Below are positions 49,351 to 62,112 of a stretch of 64,000 bases of DNA, in pieces (within the stretch, counting starts at the first letter, position 1; the number at the start of each line of letters is the position of its first letter). Below the pieces are notes generated by a model that saw nothing but the letters and a program-made list of their open reading frames with translations, was not told the DNA's origin and did not search any database. The stretch is taken from positions 89,576,001 to 89,640,000 of the forward strand of contig NC_133157.1 in the NCBI RefSeq assembly GCF_040802235.1, given 5' to 3'. Origin of the DNA: Manis javanica (taxonomy: Eukaryota; Chordata; Mammalia; Pholidota; Manidae). The position numbers and the translations under genes are program-made.

Positions 49351-50110
49351 ATTTTCTTTGGAGACAGTTTGGGGATATCTCGTAAGATTTAATGCGCTCT
49401 ATTTTCTTTATAATTGTTTTCTTCACTGACTCAACTGTTGTTTATGTATTTTGATGATTGCTAAACGTTTTTATTCATTCTTTTGGTGATTGCTTTCTAG
49501 TTACCTCACAGTACGGTCAGAGAATGTGATTCATGTAATTTAGGTTTCCTTCACTTGACTTTATTGAGATTTTTCTTTCCAGTCATATGGTTACATTTCG
49601 TCACTGTTTCATAGATGCTGCAAACACTCATTATTTTGTTCAGTCTCTCTCTTCTCACTTCCGTCTGACACACGGGCTGACAGTCCAACTCTCACTGCCG
49701 TGTTCACGTCAGTTTCCTCTGCATCTGTCCGGGAAGAGGCAGGAGAGCACGTGGCTTTGTCACTGAGCTCATTCAGCCTCTGTCATGATTCTTTGCCCCT
49801 CTGCCTCGCTGAACAGCCTTGCCTGGGTCCCAGCTTATCAGACATTAAGATCACAAACCTTACTTCTTCACTGGGATCTTTCTACTATCTGTGGATCCTT
49901 TTACTTACAAACTTTATTAGAACTGTCAATGAGAAACAACATACTGCTGGGAATTGATTTACTTCATCTGTGGTATTAACTGGGTTCACTTTACTTACAT
50001 GTAAACGTATGAATATAATTGCACACACAGGAACAAACCACTGTGATTTGTTAGTAGTCCTCCCCCCTCATTTTTAATCTGATCTTCCTGTATCCTAATC
50101 CTTTCCTCTT
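49351..50110 (-). mobile_element. Old L1 fragment, antisense
   Basis: Weak antisense L1 resemblance: gctttctagttacctcacag, acggtcagagaatgtg and tatcagacattaagatcaca correspond to L1 endonuclease/linker regions in other old L1s. Ends uncertain. Confidence 0.45.
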
Positions 50111-50185
50111 GTCCAGACGAGCACCCTACCCCATGCAGAGAACCCTGATGACCACCTAGTATTTATCTTTCAGATTTTCTCCATG

Positions 50186-50286
<101 letters not shown>

Positions 50287-50738
50287 GGGCATCTGTCCCT
50301 CTCTGCCTCTGAGCCTGTGTCTGCATTCGTGCCTGCATGTACACCCATAGCCCCCCCATGTGCCCCTCAAAGCCAACACCTGCCTTGGCCCCTGCATGCC
50401 TCCCGCACGTGTGTTGACATCTCTGAATTTTATGTTCTTTCAGTTTTCCTTCTTCAATTTTTTAAGTTCTGGAGGGATTCCAGTGTTTTTAAGAAAAATT
50501 TAAAACATCATATACAATTTTAAAATTGGTGATAGCTGGAATATTGGTTTGAATAACCTATTTTATAATTATTGGAAACTGGAAACTATTTTGAAGTTGA
50601 ACTTCATTTTACATTAATTTTTATGAAAGTGACAATGTTTATGAAAACAAGTATTTTTTTTTATCATTTCCACTTGTTCATTTCTTATTTTGTGTTCTTT
50701 GTAACATCATGTTTTTTATCTTTATATATAGGCCTTAT

Positions 50739-51408
50739 TGATGCCAAGGTTCTTGTGATGGAGTGAAAGAATGAACTTTGCAGACACTCAAGGTCAGAGA
50801 AAGAGCCAGGCACAGGCTTTTATTCAGAGATAAAGCAAGGGGACAAGAGAGCCAGGTGGTGTGTTGTTTAGGGCTTTTATAGGCGGTTGCAAGACAAAGG
50901 GCTAGGGATGCACACCTGCTAAGAGGTTCCAAAATGTTTATCTTTGAAGAGACATTAAGTTTCTTATCAGTCCTCAGGGTTATTTACAAGAAATTTACTG
51001 CTCTGATGTCCTCCCAGGATAGCAGCTTCCTGGTCTGAGAGCATATCACTCAAGACTGCCTGCCCTGCTCCCAAGGTGGGCTGTGTTATTGTCTGTTTGC
51101 TAAAGAATATGTTAGGAAGCTTACTTTTTAAGTAATTGGGTTTTAAAATGCAATCTTATCTTCAAGATGGAATCCTTCCTGTTTTTACTTCATTGTTTTG
51201 GGCTTGCTTGCTAAATTGCCCAGGTTGCAAATCACTTGATTAGGGCTGGAAGAGGGAAAGCAGCACCTGGGTAAAGTCAGAAAAATAAGCTGGGCCCACT
51301 AGCAGGCCAAAGCAAATCCCACAGTGGATTCTCTTGCTTTGTTCCCCCTTCCCCCCCACCCCCCTAGGCCCTCACCCTACTCTGTCTAAGCCCATGGTCC
51401 CTGTCTCA
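50739..51408 (-). repeat. Solo LTR (670 bp) with 4-bp TSD
   Basis: Ends TGATGCC...GTCTCA, flanked by TTAT at 50735-50738 and 51409-51412. On the minus strand TATAAAAG (complement of 50874-50881) precedes AATAAA (complement of 50819-50824) by about 50 nt, then R/U5. No internal retroviral sequence. A 4-bp duplication fits an ERV1-type integrase. Confidence 0.75.
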
Positions 51409-51412
51409 TTAT

Positions 51413-51950
51413 GGCATTCTTGTTAAGTATGTTCTCATACATTTTGAAGATTTTGTTGTTCTTGTGAATATAATGTCTATACACAATTCTTTTTCTAGTT
51501 GCTTATCAGAAAAAAACCTCATTTATTTTCATTTATGTCTTGGCAGTTCACTAAACTTGTCATTTTTACCTGCAATGTCTTGGCTTGTCTAAGATGCTCT
51601 CGTAACATCAGCAAGGACAACAGTCTAATGTTCCAATGTTTTTATAAGCTATAAAACTTCTGTTAATGTTTCTCAGAACTGCTCAGACAATGCTGAAAAC
51701 TAATAGGTCCAGTAAGCTTATATGTCAATTGTTTTATGGTTTCATTCCTTAGGATGTTGTTTAGTTTTGGTATTGAATATATGCCATTGTCATATTTAAT
51801 GGATTTTCGTTTATTCTCAGTGTTGATATTTTGGTTAGAATTTTACATCCATGTTCATAAGTTTATTTCTGTAGTACCTTAATATTTTGGAATTAGAGCT
51901 ATGCCAACCTTATAAAATAAATCAGAAGCGCTTTCCTTACTCCTGTCTGG
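51413..51950 (-). mobile_element. Old L1 fragment, antisense
   Basis: Decayed antisense L1 ORF2 sequence (taatattttggaattagagc, atgccaaccttataaaataa). Low identity, ends approximate. Confidence 0.45.
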
Positions 51951-54900
51951 TCTATGAACATGTCCACAAAGGTGAGCTAATTGGGGTGTGGGTCCGAAAG
52001 ACTCACTTTATCCTTAAGAGTGATTCTCTTTTCTCCCTCCTCCCTGAAAATCTGTCTTTCCCTTGATCAATTGCTAGTCAGTCACTTCTATTCTTGCTGC
52101 GCAATGTTGCCTGTGGAATTCACGGATTCCATTGGTCACGTCTGCTCAAGGTGAGGCCCCCTGCACCATTCCTAATCTTGTACATGTTCTGTTAACTTTC
52201 CTTTGTCTTAACTAGGCTGTGCAGAGTTAGTCTCTCCTGTCTGGCTTTATAACTTATTTTCTTTTTATAGATTCTCCGTTTCACAGTACTGATGCAACAT
52301 ACATATGGCGTTAATATATCACTTGACTGTAAGCTTCCTTTTCTCCTGTCTTTCATTATCTGGCCTGTCTTCTCTATTTTAGAACTGTTTTATGTATGAG
52401 CATGTGTACGTGTGGAGCTGTGCATTAGCAGTGTGGAAGTCATAGATTCTGTTTTTGGTGTTTGTAGTGGTTCTTTTTATAATCCTTTTTATCACACTTA
52501 GCTCTCTGGTTCTGAATTTAGAACCCTTCCAGGCATCTGTCAGCTCTGTTATGACTAAGAGAAAATTACCACTTTACCACTTCCTCACTCCCCTCTCCGC
52601 CCCCAGACTTCTCTCGGTTTTATTCTTATTCCAGCCCTCCTGGTGGTTCCCCTGGCGACTCCGACGCCAGCTCGGGGCTCCTCTTCCTGGCTCATCCACC
52701 TGGTGCCGACAGACGCAGAAAGGGCAGCCTTCCACGTCTCCTTTCCGCCCTGGGCCTTCTTGGTGTTAGAGCGAGCTGTATTCTTTGAAGTTCCTGAAAT
52801 GTGCTCTGGGGCTGAACTGCTTTGGAAACACTCCCCCATTTCTGTTGAAGTGTTTTCCTCTTTGCCACCCTGCTTGTAATGGTGTTTCGCTCACCACTTG
52901 GAGATCCAGATGGGCGCTTTCTTGCAAACAGGCTGTGGTAATATATGCCTGAATTGTTTCCTGTGAGCTGTTCACTCATAACCTGTACTGACGTCGCAGC
53001 TTGCCCACACGCAGGGCTGGGTCCAGCTTCTTTCCTGGAGCACACAACATGCTGCGGTCCTGTTTCCTGGGGAACCGGGCCAGGCGGCTGTCTCCCCCAT
53101 GCCTGTGTCAGCCATGCGACTTGTCTTCCCAGGATGTCTGAAGAATGGTTGTTACAATTATATTTAAAAACAGAACTAGTTCTTTGTCTCTGTAGATAAT
53201 TTTCTGCCAGTTTGGAGTTTAGGATTTGCCCACTAGGTCTGCAGACCATTCTTCCTCCGGTTCAGGAATATCCATTAACATTGTGTCTCTGAACGCAGCA
53301 CCTCTCTGGTCCGAAGGTTCCCCTGTGTGTTCACAGCCATGACTTCTTTTAGATGTGCCTGTTACCTGTTGACTTCACCTCCCTTTGACCTTGTCTGTCT
53401 CTTCCACATTTTGGAGAAGGTCTCAAACCTTTCCTGGTCAGGAGTAACATGGCTTTACAGTGAATCTGTTCCACTCCATGTATCAGGTTTGCACTAGGGA
53501 TGGTTTGAAACCAAAGTTTGATCTAAGCTGCTCCTTTCCTTTTGGAATAGATTTTCATACATGCGATTTCATATTAGATTTCTTCCTTCTTCCTTCCCTT
53601 TGTTTTTTTTTTTAAGTCATTTTACCATTCATTTAATTATGTGGTACTATATTTGTGTAGATACCAAATTATTTTTTCCTTATTGCTCATGCTCAGAGTC
53701 AGCAGGCTGTCTGATCATCTTTCAGTTTTGAAGTGGAGCAGATGGATTTTCTCCGCTACCTCCCCACCCCCTTGGAGGCCTGTCTGTTCCTTGTGGAGCT
53801 CTAGGGTGTCTCTGAGGTTTTGCTGGGCTCTCTCTCAGTTTTTTGCACTGGGAGGGGTAATGTGCAGGGCCTCCCTCAGCCTGCAAGTGCAGAATGACCA
53901 TCAGTGCACCCCTTCTGGTCCAGGGTCACCCCACCCTCTGACAGTCCCTCCTCCTGGGCTCTGGCTATCTTTGGATTCAGTGCTGTTGGGTTGTTGTCTA
54001 CCCAGCTCCCCTACCGCTCATCGGCAAGCAGTCAGACCACTAGGAGCAGACAGCTCAGAACACACATGGAAGCAGGTTTGGGGCCCCCAAGGGAAGCCCA
54101 CAAGGTGGGGAGGGGTTTTCTTGGCTCTTTTCTGGGCTTCTTACCCAGTTTCCCACTGACTTAAGTGAATTTCCTTTACATTTTCTCTTTGACTAATTGC
54201 TAGTTAATTTTTGGAGAGAATTACCTCTGCCTTTGTGACCTTCCTGCTTTTACTCCTCTGCTCTGGGGCAACATGACAATGTTTGAGGGAGATTTCCCCC
54301 CGGGGACATTTTCTGTGATGTCTCAGCCCTGCCCAAACCATGCCTACTTGGCCTTCCTCCAAGTTGGGGTTATTCAGAACTCCCCCACCCCAGAGTTTTG
54401 CTCCTGAGCTTCCTTCTAGTGCAGGGTGGAGACTCTGTGCTAAGACATCACACCAAGCTGAGAGGGTTCTGGATGTTTCTGCTGCGCTCCGTGATGGGAC
54501 ACCCACCCTTTCCTCAGTTGCATTGACGTTGTTGGCACTGGCTTTTATATTTTCTTATCTACCGTTCTACATTTTAGGTCTCCTGGGATGTAGATTTTGA
54601 TTTCTCACTTCATTCTATCATCTTAAGCTAGAAATCCCCTGATTTGGCTTTCAGAGAGTCACGAGGGGACAGCTTCTGTCTCCGGTGAGTCCAGCCATCT
54701 GGACATGCCCTGTCCACGTGTGCACATCACCGGAGTTTAGGCTACAGGGACTCAAAAAAGATGCAGTTGTAGGTCACTGCCCATCACAACCTGTCAGAAG
54801 CATATGTGTTTTGGATTAAATAGATTTATTGCTCACACGTTATTAAGTTCTCTTATTTAAACCAGGCACTGTGAAGGCTATTCCATTGTCAAAAAGTATC

Positions 54901-56590
54901 AAAATGCTTAAATTACACACATCTCAAGAGAAAATCAATGAAATTGGAGAACACTTTAGATGGGTGAACCAGATGGGGCAGGTTCTGGAGATCACACTGT
55001 GGCAGACAGACTCACCATCAGCCTCCATGCCTCCGAAAGTCAGTGGATGTGTCGACACTCATAAGGTGTCCAGGTGTCAGGTGAAGGTAATGGGGCAGGG
55101 CTGTGGGGAACTGTGTGCCTGACACACCTCGAAGCATTCCTAGTAAGAGTGCCAATGATCCCCGGAGATGGGCCAAGCTGGAAGGAGCACTCTTCATGCC
55201 CTGGTTAGAGAAGGTACAGTGGCTTCCACAATCCTCTGGTGGCTGGTTTTAACAGGGACTGTAACAAAACCTTGCAGGAACAGCTAGATTATGCTGTCAC
55301 ATGTAAACGTGCACATTCAATATCATCTATAATGTTATGCATATAATACAATACAATACACATCAGTCCAAATTTACCCCCTTACCCTGAGGTCAAAATC
55401 CTAGTTGTATCTGTTAATTGATATACAATCAATAGCTAGTTTTCTAGCTGCTTCTGTGAAGAGGTATTATTTTCTCCTTTGTTTTAAAACCACACTTGGG
55501 AATAGTTTGTTTTGCAAATGACACACACTGAAGCTCATAGCTTGAGCTGCACCTCTGCGGCTGAGCCCCCATCTCGTTGTGTCCCTAACAAGGTGGCTAG
55601 TGTGGTCAAAGTGACTTTCTGTCCCCAGAGATTCCATATAGACATTCACTGCAGGCTTATTAACAGATGTGCAAATAAATTTTACAGTGCCAAAGTAAAA
55701 ATTGGGGCTGGAGGGAGAAGAGAAGAGCGGCTCTTCTTCAGGGCAGGTTGTTAAATCTGGAAGTCTTTGAATTACCATATTGGCTTTGTCCTCTGCAGGC
55801 AAAATACTCAGCAGCCGTGGATGTCTATAGTGGCCTCCATTCCTGGCAAGTCATTCCATTTAATGCTGAGCCCATGCCAGGCGATGTGGCTCGAGGCCCT
55901 CATTGCACAATGGGCCACTGAGACAAGTCCCTTCCTTCCTCCACTCTGAGCCAGTGGCTGGGTCTTGTTCAGTGGTGTGTCTCGAATGAGTCCAACACTC
56001 ACTTGATCCTTCAATTAACATCTTGGTTGATGAAGACTACAGCTAATAAGTAGCAAAGCCAAGATCCTAACAGCCTGACCCCCACACACTGGGATCTTGT
56101 GACGGCACGCCCCTCTTCTTCACGTATTCTTTACCGGAACTCCAGGCATCTCCCTTCAGGTCTGACCTTCTGTGATGACAATTAGTCATAAAAATATCAA
56201 TGGATCTGGCTTCTAGTTCCAAGCAAGTTATTAAGTTATTTTTTGAAAATATTTGTAGATGAATTCAGTTCTTTCTTTAATAAAATATACTTACATGTAA
56301 GACCTATTTGCATATGATTTAGACTAATACCTGAGCATGCTCAATTTTCAAACATTGAAAATTACATTTGCCATATTGATTGCAAATAACCACTTCTATG
56401 ATAGGAGACAAGTGCCAGTGAGATGCGCGGCTTTACACATACTGAGTCTCGGTACGTGAGTTAGCGTCTGTGAGGCACAGACACCCAGCCAGGGTGGAAC
56501 AGATACGGGGATGAATGCAGATGGGCTGGCAGGACCGCGGAGCAGTGCATATTCATAATGTACTAAATGGATGAAGTACATGTGCCACTG
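51951..56590. other. No gene recognised (about 4.6 kb); weak MIR-like piece at 56030-56105
   Basis: Mixed GC content. Open frames at 52455-52769, 52692-53249 (185 codons), 53641-54159 (172 codons) and 55467-55802 occur on opposing strands without recognisable domains. A weak MIR-like stretch (agctaataagtagcaaagcc) lies at about 56030-56105. Nothing else can be supported. Confidence 0.4.
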
Positions 56591-56593
56591 AAT

Positions 56594-56807
56594 ATTCATG
56601 AGGTTTTAAACCAGCCACTCATTGGTGACAACCATTCTGTCTCCAGGTATCCTCTGCAAGGAGCACAAATAAAATCCAGAGCCGCTCACCGGCCCATGTG
56701 GCAGCTGCAGCCATGGCCAGACAGCACTGTCCCCCCATCTCTCCAGTGGAGCACATGTTGGCTGTAGGCGCCTTCCGTCTGTTGGGTCCCTTGTCTCAAA
56801 CCTCAGC
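56594..56807 (+). repeat. Possible LTR R-U5 fragment abutting the provirus
   Basis: Contains cacaaataaaatcc (polyadenylation-like) followed by GC-rich sequence ending gtcccttgtctcaaacctcagc directly at the provirus 5' LTR. This resembles an LTR end of another element; family unknown. Confidence 0.3.
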
Positions 56808-57185
56808 TGTTGGGAGCCGGGGCTATGTCCCTTCCCCCACGTCTGAACGCAGCATGGGAAAGCTTGAGAGCAACCGGTGCAGTCCTTGGAAGTTATCTGC
56901 TCACAAAAACATATCTTGTCCTTGAAGATGAGCCAAGACTCCTCACTCTGAAAATAGGGAGACCTTGAGGATGTGTGAAAACACCTCCCCGCCAGCGCCA
57001 CCTAAGGTCCAATTATCTCCTGAACCACCCCTTACTTGCTACTTATATAAATTGAGCCTGTAAACAATAAACTTCGCCAGCTTGATCAGACATCCTGTCT
57101 TGCTGGTCATTCTTTGTGTCCCTTGCTTGTCTCATTTCTGCAGGCATCTCCGGCACACTCCACGTTTGTCCCGCGGGCCGGGACA
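56808..57185 (+). repeat. Provirus 5' LTR (378 bp)
   Basis: TGTTGGGAGCC...GGGCCGGGACA. TATATAAAT at 57045-57053, AATAAA at 57066-57071, then R/U5. Lacks the 6-bp acaagc-type insertion present in the 3' LTR. Confidence 0.95.
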
Positions 57186-57187
57186 AC

Positions 57188-57205
57188 TGGCGCCCAACGT
57201 GGGGC
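57188..57205 (+). promoter_or_regulatory. Primer binding site, tRNA-Lys(1,2) type
   Basis: TGGCGCCCAACGTGGGGC, two nt after the 5' LTR, complementary to the 3' end of lysine tRNA (Lys1,2). This is the primer of many betaretroviruses and class II ERVs. Confidence 0.9.
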
Positions 57206-57344
57206 CCTGGGACTCCTGCTGAAACGTCTGCTCAGAAGCCCTGGCCAGGCATTCTTCTGAGTCATCACACGGGTATTGACCTGATGTGGACTCTGCGTTG
57301 AGGATCACTGCGGATCACCCATCCGTAATACAGATCCCGGAGAG

Positions 57345-57346
57345 GT
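57345..57346 (+). promoter_or_regulatory. Candidate 5' splice donor in provirus leader
   Basis: gagag|GTGAGT at 57341-57350, a strong donor consensus in the untranslated leader where retroviruses keep the env-splicing donor. Function inferred. Confidence 0.5.
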
Positions 57347-57708
57347 GAGTAGACGCATCACCCAAGCAAGCATCTTAAATACCTCTTGTGAGTTCTCACT
57401 GATCCCCTCCCCCTAGTTTGCTGCCGCGATTTATTCCTTGTTTTGTCCTCTGGTTGTTCCTCTCTGAAAACCTTGTGCTTACTTTGGGCTAATGGTCGTT
57501 CACCTCTAGGGCCTGCACAAGGGACTCTGACTACAGAGTCCCTGCCTTAGAGGGTCCGAGCAAGCGGATTATACTTGCCAACTGTCCTACGTAAGCAAGG
57601 GCTCGCCTGAGCTGATGAGAGTGCCTCCAGTAGTTCAGAACATTGGCGTGGTTGCGGCTGCATTAGTATAATTCCAAGTTACATAGAGTTGAAATCCCAG
57701 CCGTCCTA

Positions 57709-59040
57709 ATGGGCAACTCACTGAACTCCCACGAGGTATTTCTTAGCAGACTCAGGGAGTCCCTCAGGACACGAGGAGTAAGGGTTAAAAGAAAAGATCT
57801 TAGACAATTTTTTCCTTTATTCATGAGACTTGCCCCTAGTTTCCCCTCGAAGGCACTATCAATCATAAATGTTGGAAAAGAGTTGGTGATGCCCTCCAAG
57901 ACTTTTATCAGACCTTTGGCCCTGAAAAAGTCCCTGTTTCAGCATTTTCTTACTGGAACCTTATTCACGACATACTTGAGGTTCATTCTTAAGATCCTGA
58001 CATTAAAGATATAATTAAAACAGGAGAAATAGCCCTTAAGGAAAACTTCCGACCACCCTCTGCCTGTCCTTCAGTATCCGTAGATATCCCTGAAGACCCC
58101 ACCACTCCTATTAAAGAATCTCCTAAACCTCAACCTAATATAAAATCTCCAGACACTCACGATAAACCTGATCCTCCTAAAATCCCAAATATCTATCTTT
58201 CACTCACGTCTTTAAAACACCAAACAAATCATTTAAACATAAACAATGAAGAGTCCTTAGAAGAACAAGCCATCCACTATCATGCAAATGAAGACCCCTG
58301 GCGCCTTACGGCGCTAACCCTTTATAGTACCTCTAATAAAAGCTTCAGACCCCCTCCATATAAACCTATTTCCCCTCTACATGCTCCTATATTTCAAATC
58401 CTTGATCTAGAGTCATTTCACAAATCCCCCCTTTCAATTGACCCCATCCAACAAGCAAAAATTTCTCTAACCAAAGAAGTTTCTTCACTTAAAGACATTT
58501 TGCAACAAAAACGTGAACATGTTCAGCTCATTAAAGAGATTAAAGCCCTTGATGCCGAAGTAACATCATTAAACCCCATGCAGACTCCCTCACTCCCCAA
58601 AAAACCCATAAAGAAAGTGAAACCTAAAAGCCCAATCCTAGCCTTCCCAATCACTCGTGGTCGCCCGCTCACCCTCGGTCACCGCCCAGAAACCCCCCCG
58701 AAGTCAGAGAGGAGAGCGAGGACGAGAACGCCCCAGACTCCCAAGACCCAGATATTCCAAACCAAGAACAGAGTTCTGAGGGAGAGCCCTCAGACAATGA
58801 AGAGTCTGGTGATCGTATAGAAAAACCAGCTAAAGCCCAGAAATACCGCCGCCTTAACCTTAAACACTTAAAAGACTTAAAAACAGCTGTTACCAATTAT
58901 GGCCCCACAGCTCCTTTTACATTAGCCTTAATTGAAAGCCTGAGTGACCGGTGGTTGACTCAGATCAGGGCTCTAGTAGCGAAAAGTCACACAGTCCCTG
59001 CATTTACCAGACAGGCAGGGGCCTCTTGAGGAATGACAAT
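57709..59040 (+). pseudogene. Provirus gag remnant (matrix to start of capsid)
   Basis: ATG at 57709 starts with MGNS, giving the Met-Gly needed for myristoylation of a betaretroviral matrix. The first frame is disrupted at about 57850, but the expected matrix continuation appears in another frame. Further on, a proline-rich part includes a PPPY late-domain motif at 58350-58361, an open piece 58500-58820, and then a capsid N-terminus ([19 protein letters not shown]) at about 58890-58950. Capsid homology stops near 59040. Several frameshifts and stops, no nucleocapsid. Fossil only. Confidence 0.85.
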
Positions 59041-60650
59041 AGCTCAGGCAGAAAAAACTAGGAAAACTAACTGAGAGCAATTCGATCCCTAAACTCTAAA
59101 AAGAAGTATCTTCTGCACACAAACCTGGCCCCAGTACAAACTCTGATTAGAGAGGCTTGGCCCCTGAAAGAAGTATGCAATATAATGTTATGCAGCTAAA
59201 TATATTTTGCCACAAGGGAAGAGGATAGTCAAGAGTTCCATGAACTGCTACAATGTAGAGCTAGTTTTCTGAATTCTTTTAGTGAACATCTATTCTATTT
59301 ATTAAGTTCATCACTGTCTTTGAGAATTGAGAAGTCTTAAACTAAACTCCCTGAGATAGAAGAAATTTATTTTCTGCAATACAGCCTGGCTTTAAATGAC
59401 TGGAGCTAGAATTGTACTTGCATTTCATTTCCAGCCCCCTAGACACACATGGTCCCTATCAGTTCAGAGCCTTCAGCGGCTCTGTTAGTCTGGGGCTGTC
59501 TAAACCTTAATCCAGTTATGTAAACTGCTTGCCTTTAGAGTGTATTCTTGAAAACTGAAGTACTTTTCATCAAATAAACTAAGAAGAAAGAAGACCATTG
59601 AGTATTAGAAACTCAAATCTTTATGTCAGTTTGTCTGTGTATATGTATTTGTATGAAGAGTGTCACTAACTAGTCATTATGTCTCGGTCTGTATGTTTGT
59701 GTGTCTAAGTGTGTAAAAAAAAATATATATTTTCTACCTCCGGAGGGTATTAATAAAATTGATTTAAAAACATGCGCTTGTGAAAATTGGGCATTCTAAA
59801 ACTTCCAGAAAATCTAATTAAAAAATATTATGCATTAATGCTAATTTAAGCTTAACTGAAATGGACATGTCTTTATAGTTATTAGCTGCCAAAGTTTACT
59901 TAAAGTCATATAAGTTGATGTTACCTGTTAAATATTCCAAGAAAATACTTAAAGAAAGGCTTGACTTTGATGTGTGGTGAAAGTTTTATAAGTAATTTAG
60001 CATAGTTGCTAAAAATAAGTAAACAAGTGTAGCAAATAAACCTTTTAATAATAATAATACTGTATTAATCTATAACAATGTATATATATCTGCAAACAGC
60101 CTGAGAATTTTTGTGGTAACCAAAATTCTTAAAGTTTGCCAAGTCATTTAAGAAAATAAGATCTTAATATTAAAAAGACTAAGCTAAGTGTTGTTAACAA
60201 CTATGTAACCTTCTGCATTCGCTTTTAAACTTTCTTATTATCATTCCAGTTAAATAATAAGTGTTATTTAATAACTATAATTCTATTTAGGCAAGTGCCT
60301 TAAAAACTTTTGACAGCTTCCCATAACCAAAATTTAAAAAGGTATTTTTACCTCTCGATTAACTCTGATGTTTTCCAGAGGGCCCCTGGAACATATCAGT
60401 AGAATTTCTTCTCTTCTTCAAGAAAATATTTGACTAATTTGGCTTATTTACCTGATATATATTTACCTGGAAAGCACTGTCAAAAGGAATAATACTAAAC
60501 TTTATTATTGAATCTTTCATGTTACATAAACATCACTCTTTCCCCTAAAGTGCTTAGTCTTGATTCCCAATTAAATTTACCTGTTAGTACTATTATAATT
60601 ACTGTGTATGTATTAATTGTACTCATGTGCCCTCTTATTATAATTCTTCA
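59041..60650 (+). other. Provirus interior with no recognised gene
   Basis: AT-rich, all frames closed. Expected pro, pol and env surface-subunit sequences are not recognisable. Probably a large deletion or replacement; origin of the sequence unknown. Confidence 0.6.
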
Positions 60651-61200
60651 ATCAATGTAAATGGTCTTCTGGATAGAGACTTCCAAATAGTTGGGTATTT
60701 TTGCGTAATAACAAAAGATATCAAGCCCTTTCTCCACACTATCAAGGTGTTTGTAGTGTGGGACGCATTCTTCCTGCTCTAATAGACCACCTGGATATAA
60801 GCACAAGAGACTTCTCCGAGTTCTGCCATCTGACTGTGATGAAAACTTGAAACTTTGAGGTCCTGTCGCTGTTGCAGTTGCAGCTGCATTCCTCCTGCCA
60901 GTTCCTAGACTTGTCATTGGAATGCAGAAAAAGATATCTAAGCTGGCCTGTGCATATAGCAAAACAACAAACTTGACTGCTTCTGTATTATCTGAACTCA
61001 ACCAAAAACAGAGAATTGCGAGCTGCAGTGCTTCAGAATCGCGCTGCTGTGGACTGTCTGATGTTAAAAGAGCATGTAAGATGTGATCAGTTTCCAAGAA
61101 TGTGCTGTTTCAATTTCTCAAACTACTCAAAATCAATTAGATGATATCCACCATATTGTCAATAAGTTTTTACAAATGCCTAAGCTATTTAACTAGTTTT
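60651..61200 (+). pseudogene. Provirus env transmembrane remnant
   Basis: Plus-strand nucleotides 60850-61170 align with the env remnant in the L1-B tail (for example ttgtcattggaatgcagaaa, ctggcctgtgcatat, ttaaaagagcatgtaag, atatccaccatattgtc). The reading frame is interrupted by stops and shifts. Only the transmembrane-subunit region is seen; no surface subunit, no membrane anchor that reads through. Confidence 0.75.
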
Positions 61201-61710
61201 TTAGTTTCATTAGATATAACTAGTAATTGTAAGTCTGCCTTTGTTATGTATCTATATTCCTATTGTTAATGTGTATGTGCAATTTAACTAGCAGTTTGTT
61301 AAAACCTATATATATATTCAAGTTATGTCTGTCTTTCGACATGTTCAAAGAACCCCTGAATAGTGTCTGGCACGCTGTCACATCTCTCTTAACCCTAAGC
61401 ATTTTATGTCTTCTATTGCTGTTACTAGGGCCTTGTGTCCTTTGCAGCATGTGGAAACTCACCAACAAGCCTTAAGAGACCTGCATTATTTGAAATTGCA
61501 GACGGCCCCCCACTTGTAAATCATAAGATCTAAAGTCAAGTATGGTAGCCAGGGACGGGTAAGATATGGTTGAATGGTAAATACCAACCTAAGACAGGGA
61601 GTGGTCGACAGAGGACTATGCCCCCATGACGGGTAAGGATTTACTTCAACCATACAACCTAAGACAGGCACATACCTTGACCCAGTCTGAGTTAGGCTGG
61701 TTATTTTATT

Positions 61711-61728
61711 AAAGAAAAAAGGGGGAGA
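61711..61728 (+). promoter_or_regulatory. Polypurine tract
   Basis: aaagaaaaaagggggaga directly before the 3' LTR TG. This is the plus-strand primer site. Confidence 0.9.
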
Positions 61729-62112
61729 TGTTGGGAGCCGGGGCTATGTCCCTTCCCCCACGTCTGAACGCAGCATGGGAAAGCACAAGCTTGAGAGCAA
61801 CCGGTGCAGTCCTTGGAAGTTATCTGCTCACAAAAACATATCTTGTCCTTGAAGATGAGCCAAGACTCCTCACTCTGAAAATAGGGAGACCTTGAGGATG
61901 TGTGAAAACACCTCCCCGCCAGCGCCACCTAAGGTCCAATTATCTCCTGACCCACCCCTTACTTGCTACTTGTATAAATTGAGCCTGTAAACAATAAACT
62001 TCGCCAGCTTGATCAGACATCCTGTCTTGCTGGTCATTCTTTGTGTCCCTTGCTTGTCTCATTTCTGCAGGCGTCTCCGGCACACTCCACGTTCGTCCCG
62101 CGGGCCGGGACA
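61729..62112 (+). repeat. Provirus 3' LTR (384 bp)
   Basis: Same as the 5' LTR except four substitutions and a 6-bp insertion near 61784. TATA variant is GTATAAAT. Confidence 0.95.

Larger units (their letters stand above)
56808..62112 (+). mobile_element. Betaretrovirus-like provirus, 5.3 kb, pol-less, two LTRs
   Basis: Old retroviral copy with both LTRs (56808-57185 and 61729-62112), a lysine tRNA primer binding site, a splice donor, a decayed gag, no recognisable pro/pol, a decayed env transmembrane region and a polypurine tract. The interior is only about 4.5 kb. The LTRs differ by 4 substitutions (two in CpG context) and one 6-bp indel over about 378 bp. Sense orientation. Flanking 6-bp sequences (ctcagc and gttcta) do not match. 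All coding regions are broken, so it cannot encode functional virus proteins. Confidence 0.92.

Noticed and set aside
52692..54159. 185- and 172-codon open frames (52692-53249 minus, 53641-54159 plus)
   Set aside because: Composition-driven, overlapped by frames on the opposite strand, no recognisable motifs or splice context.
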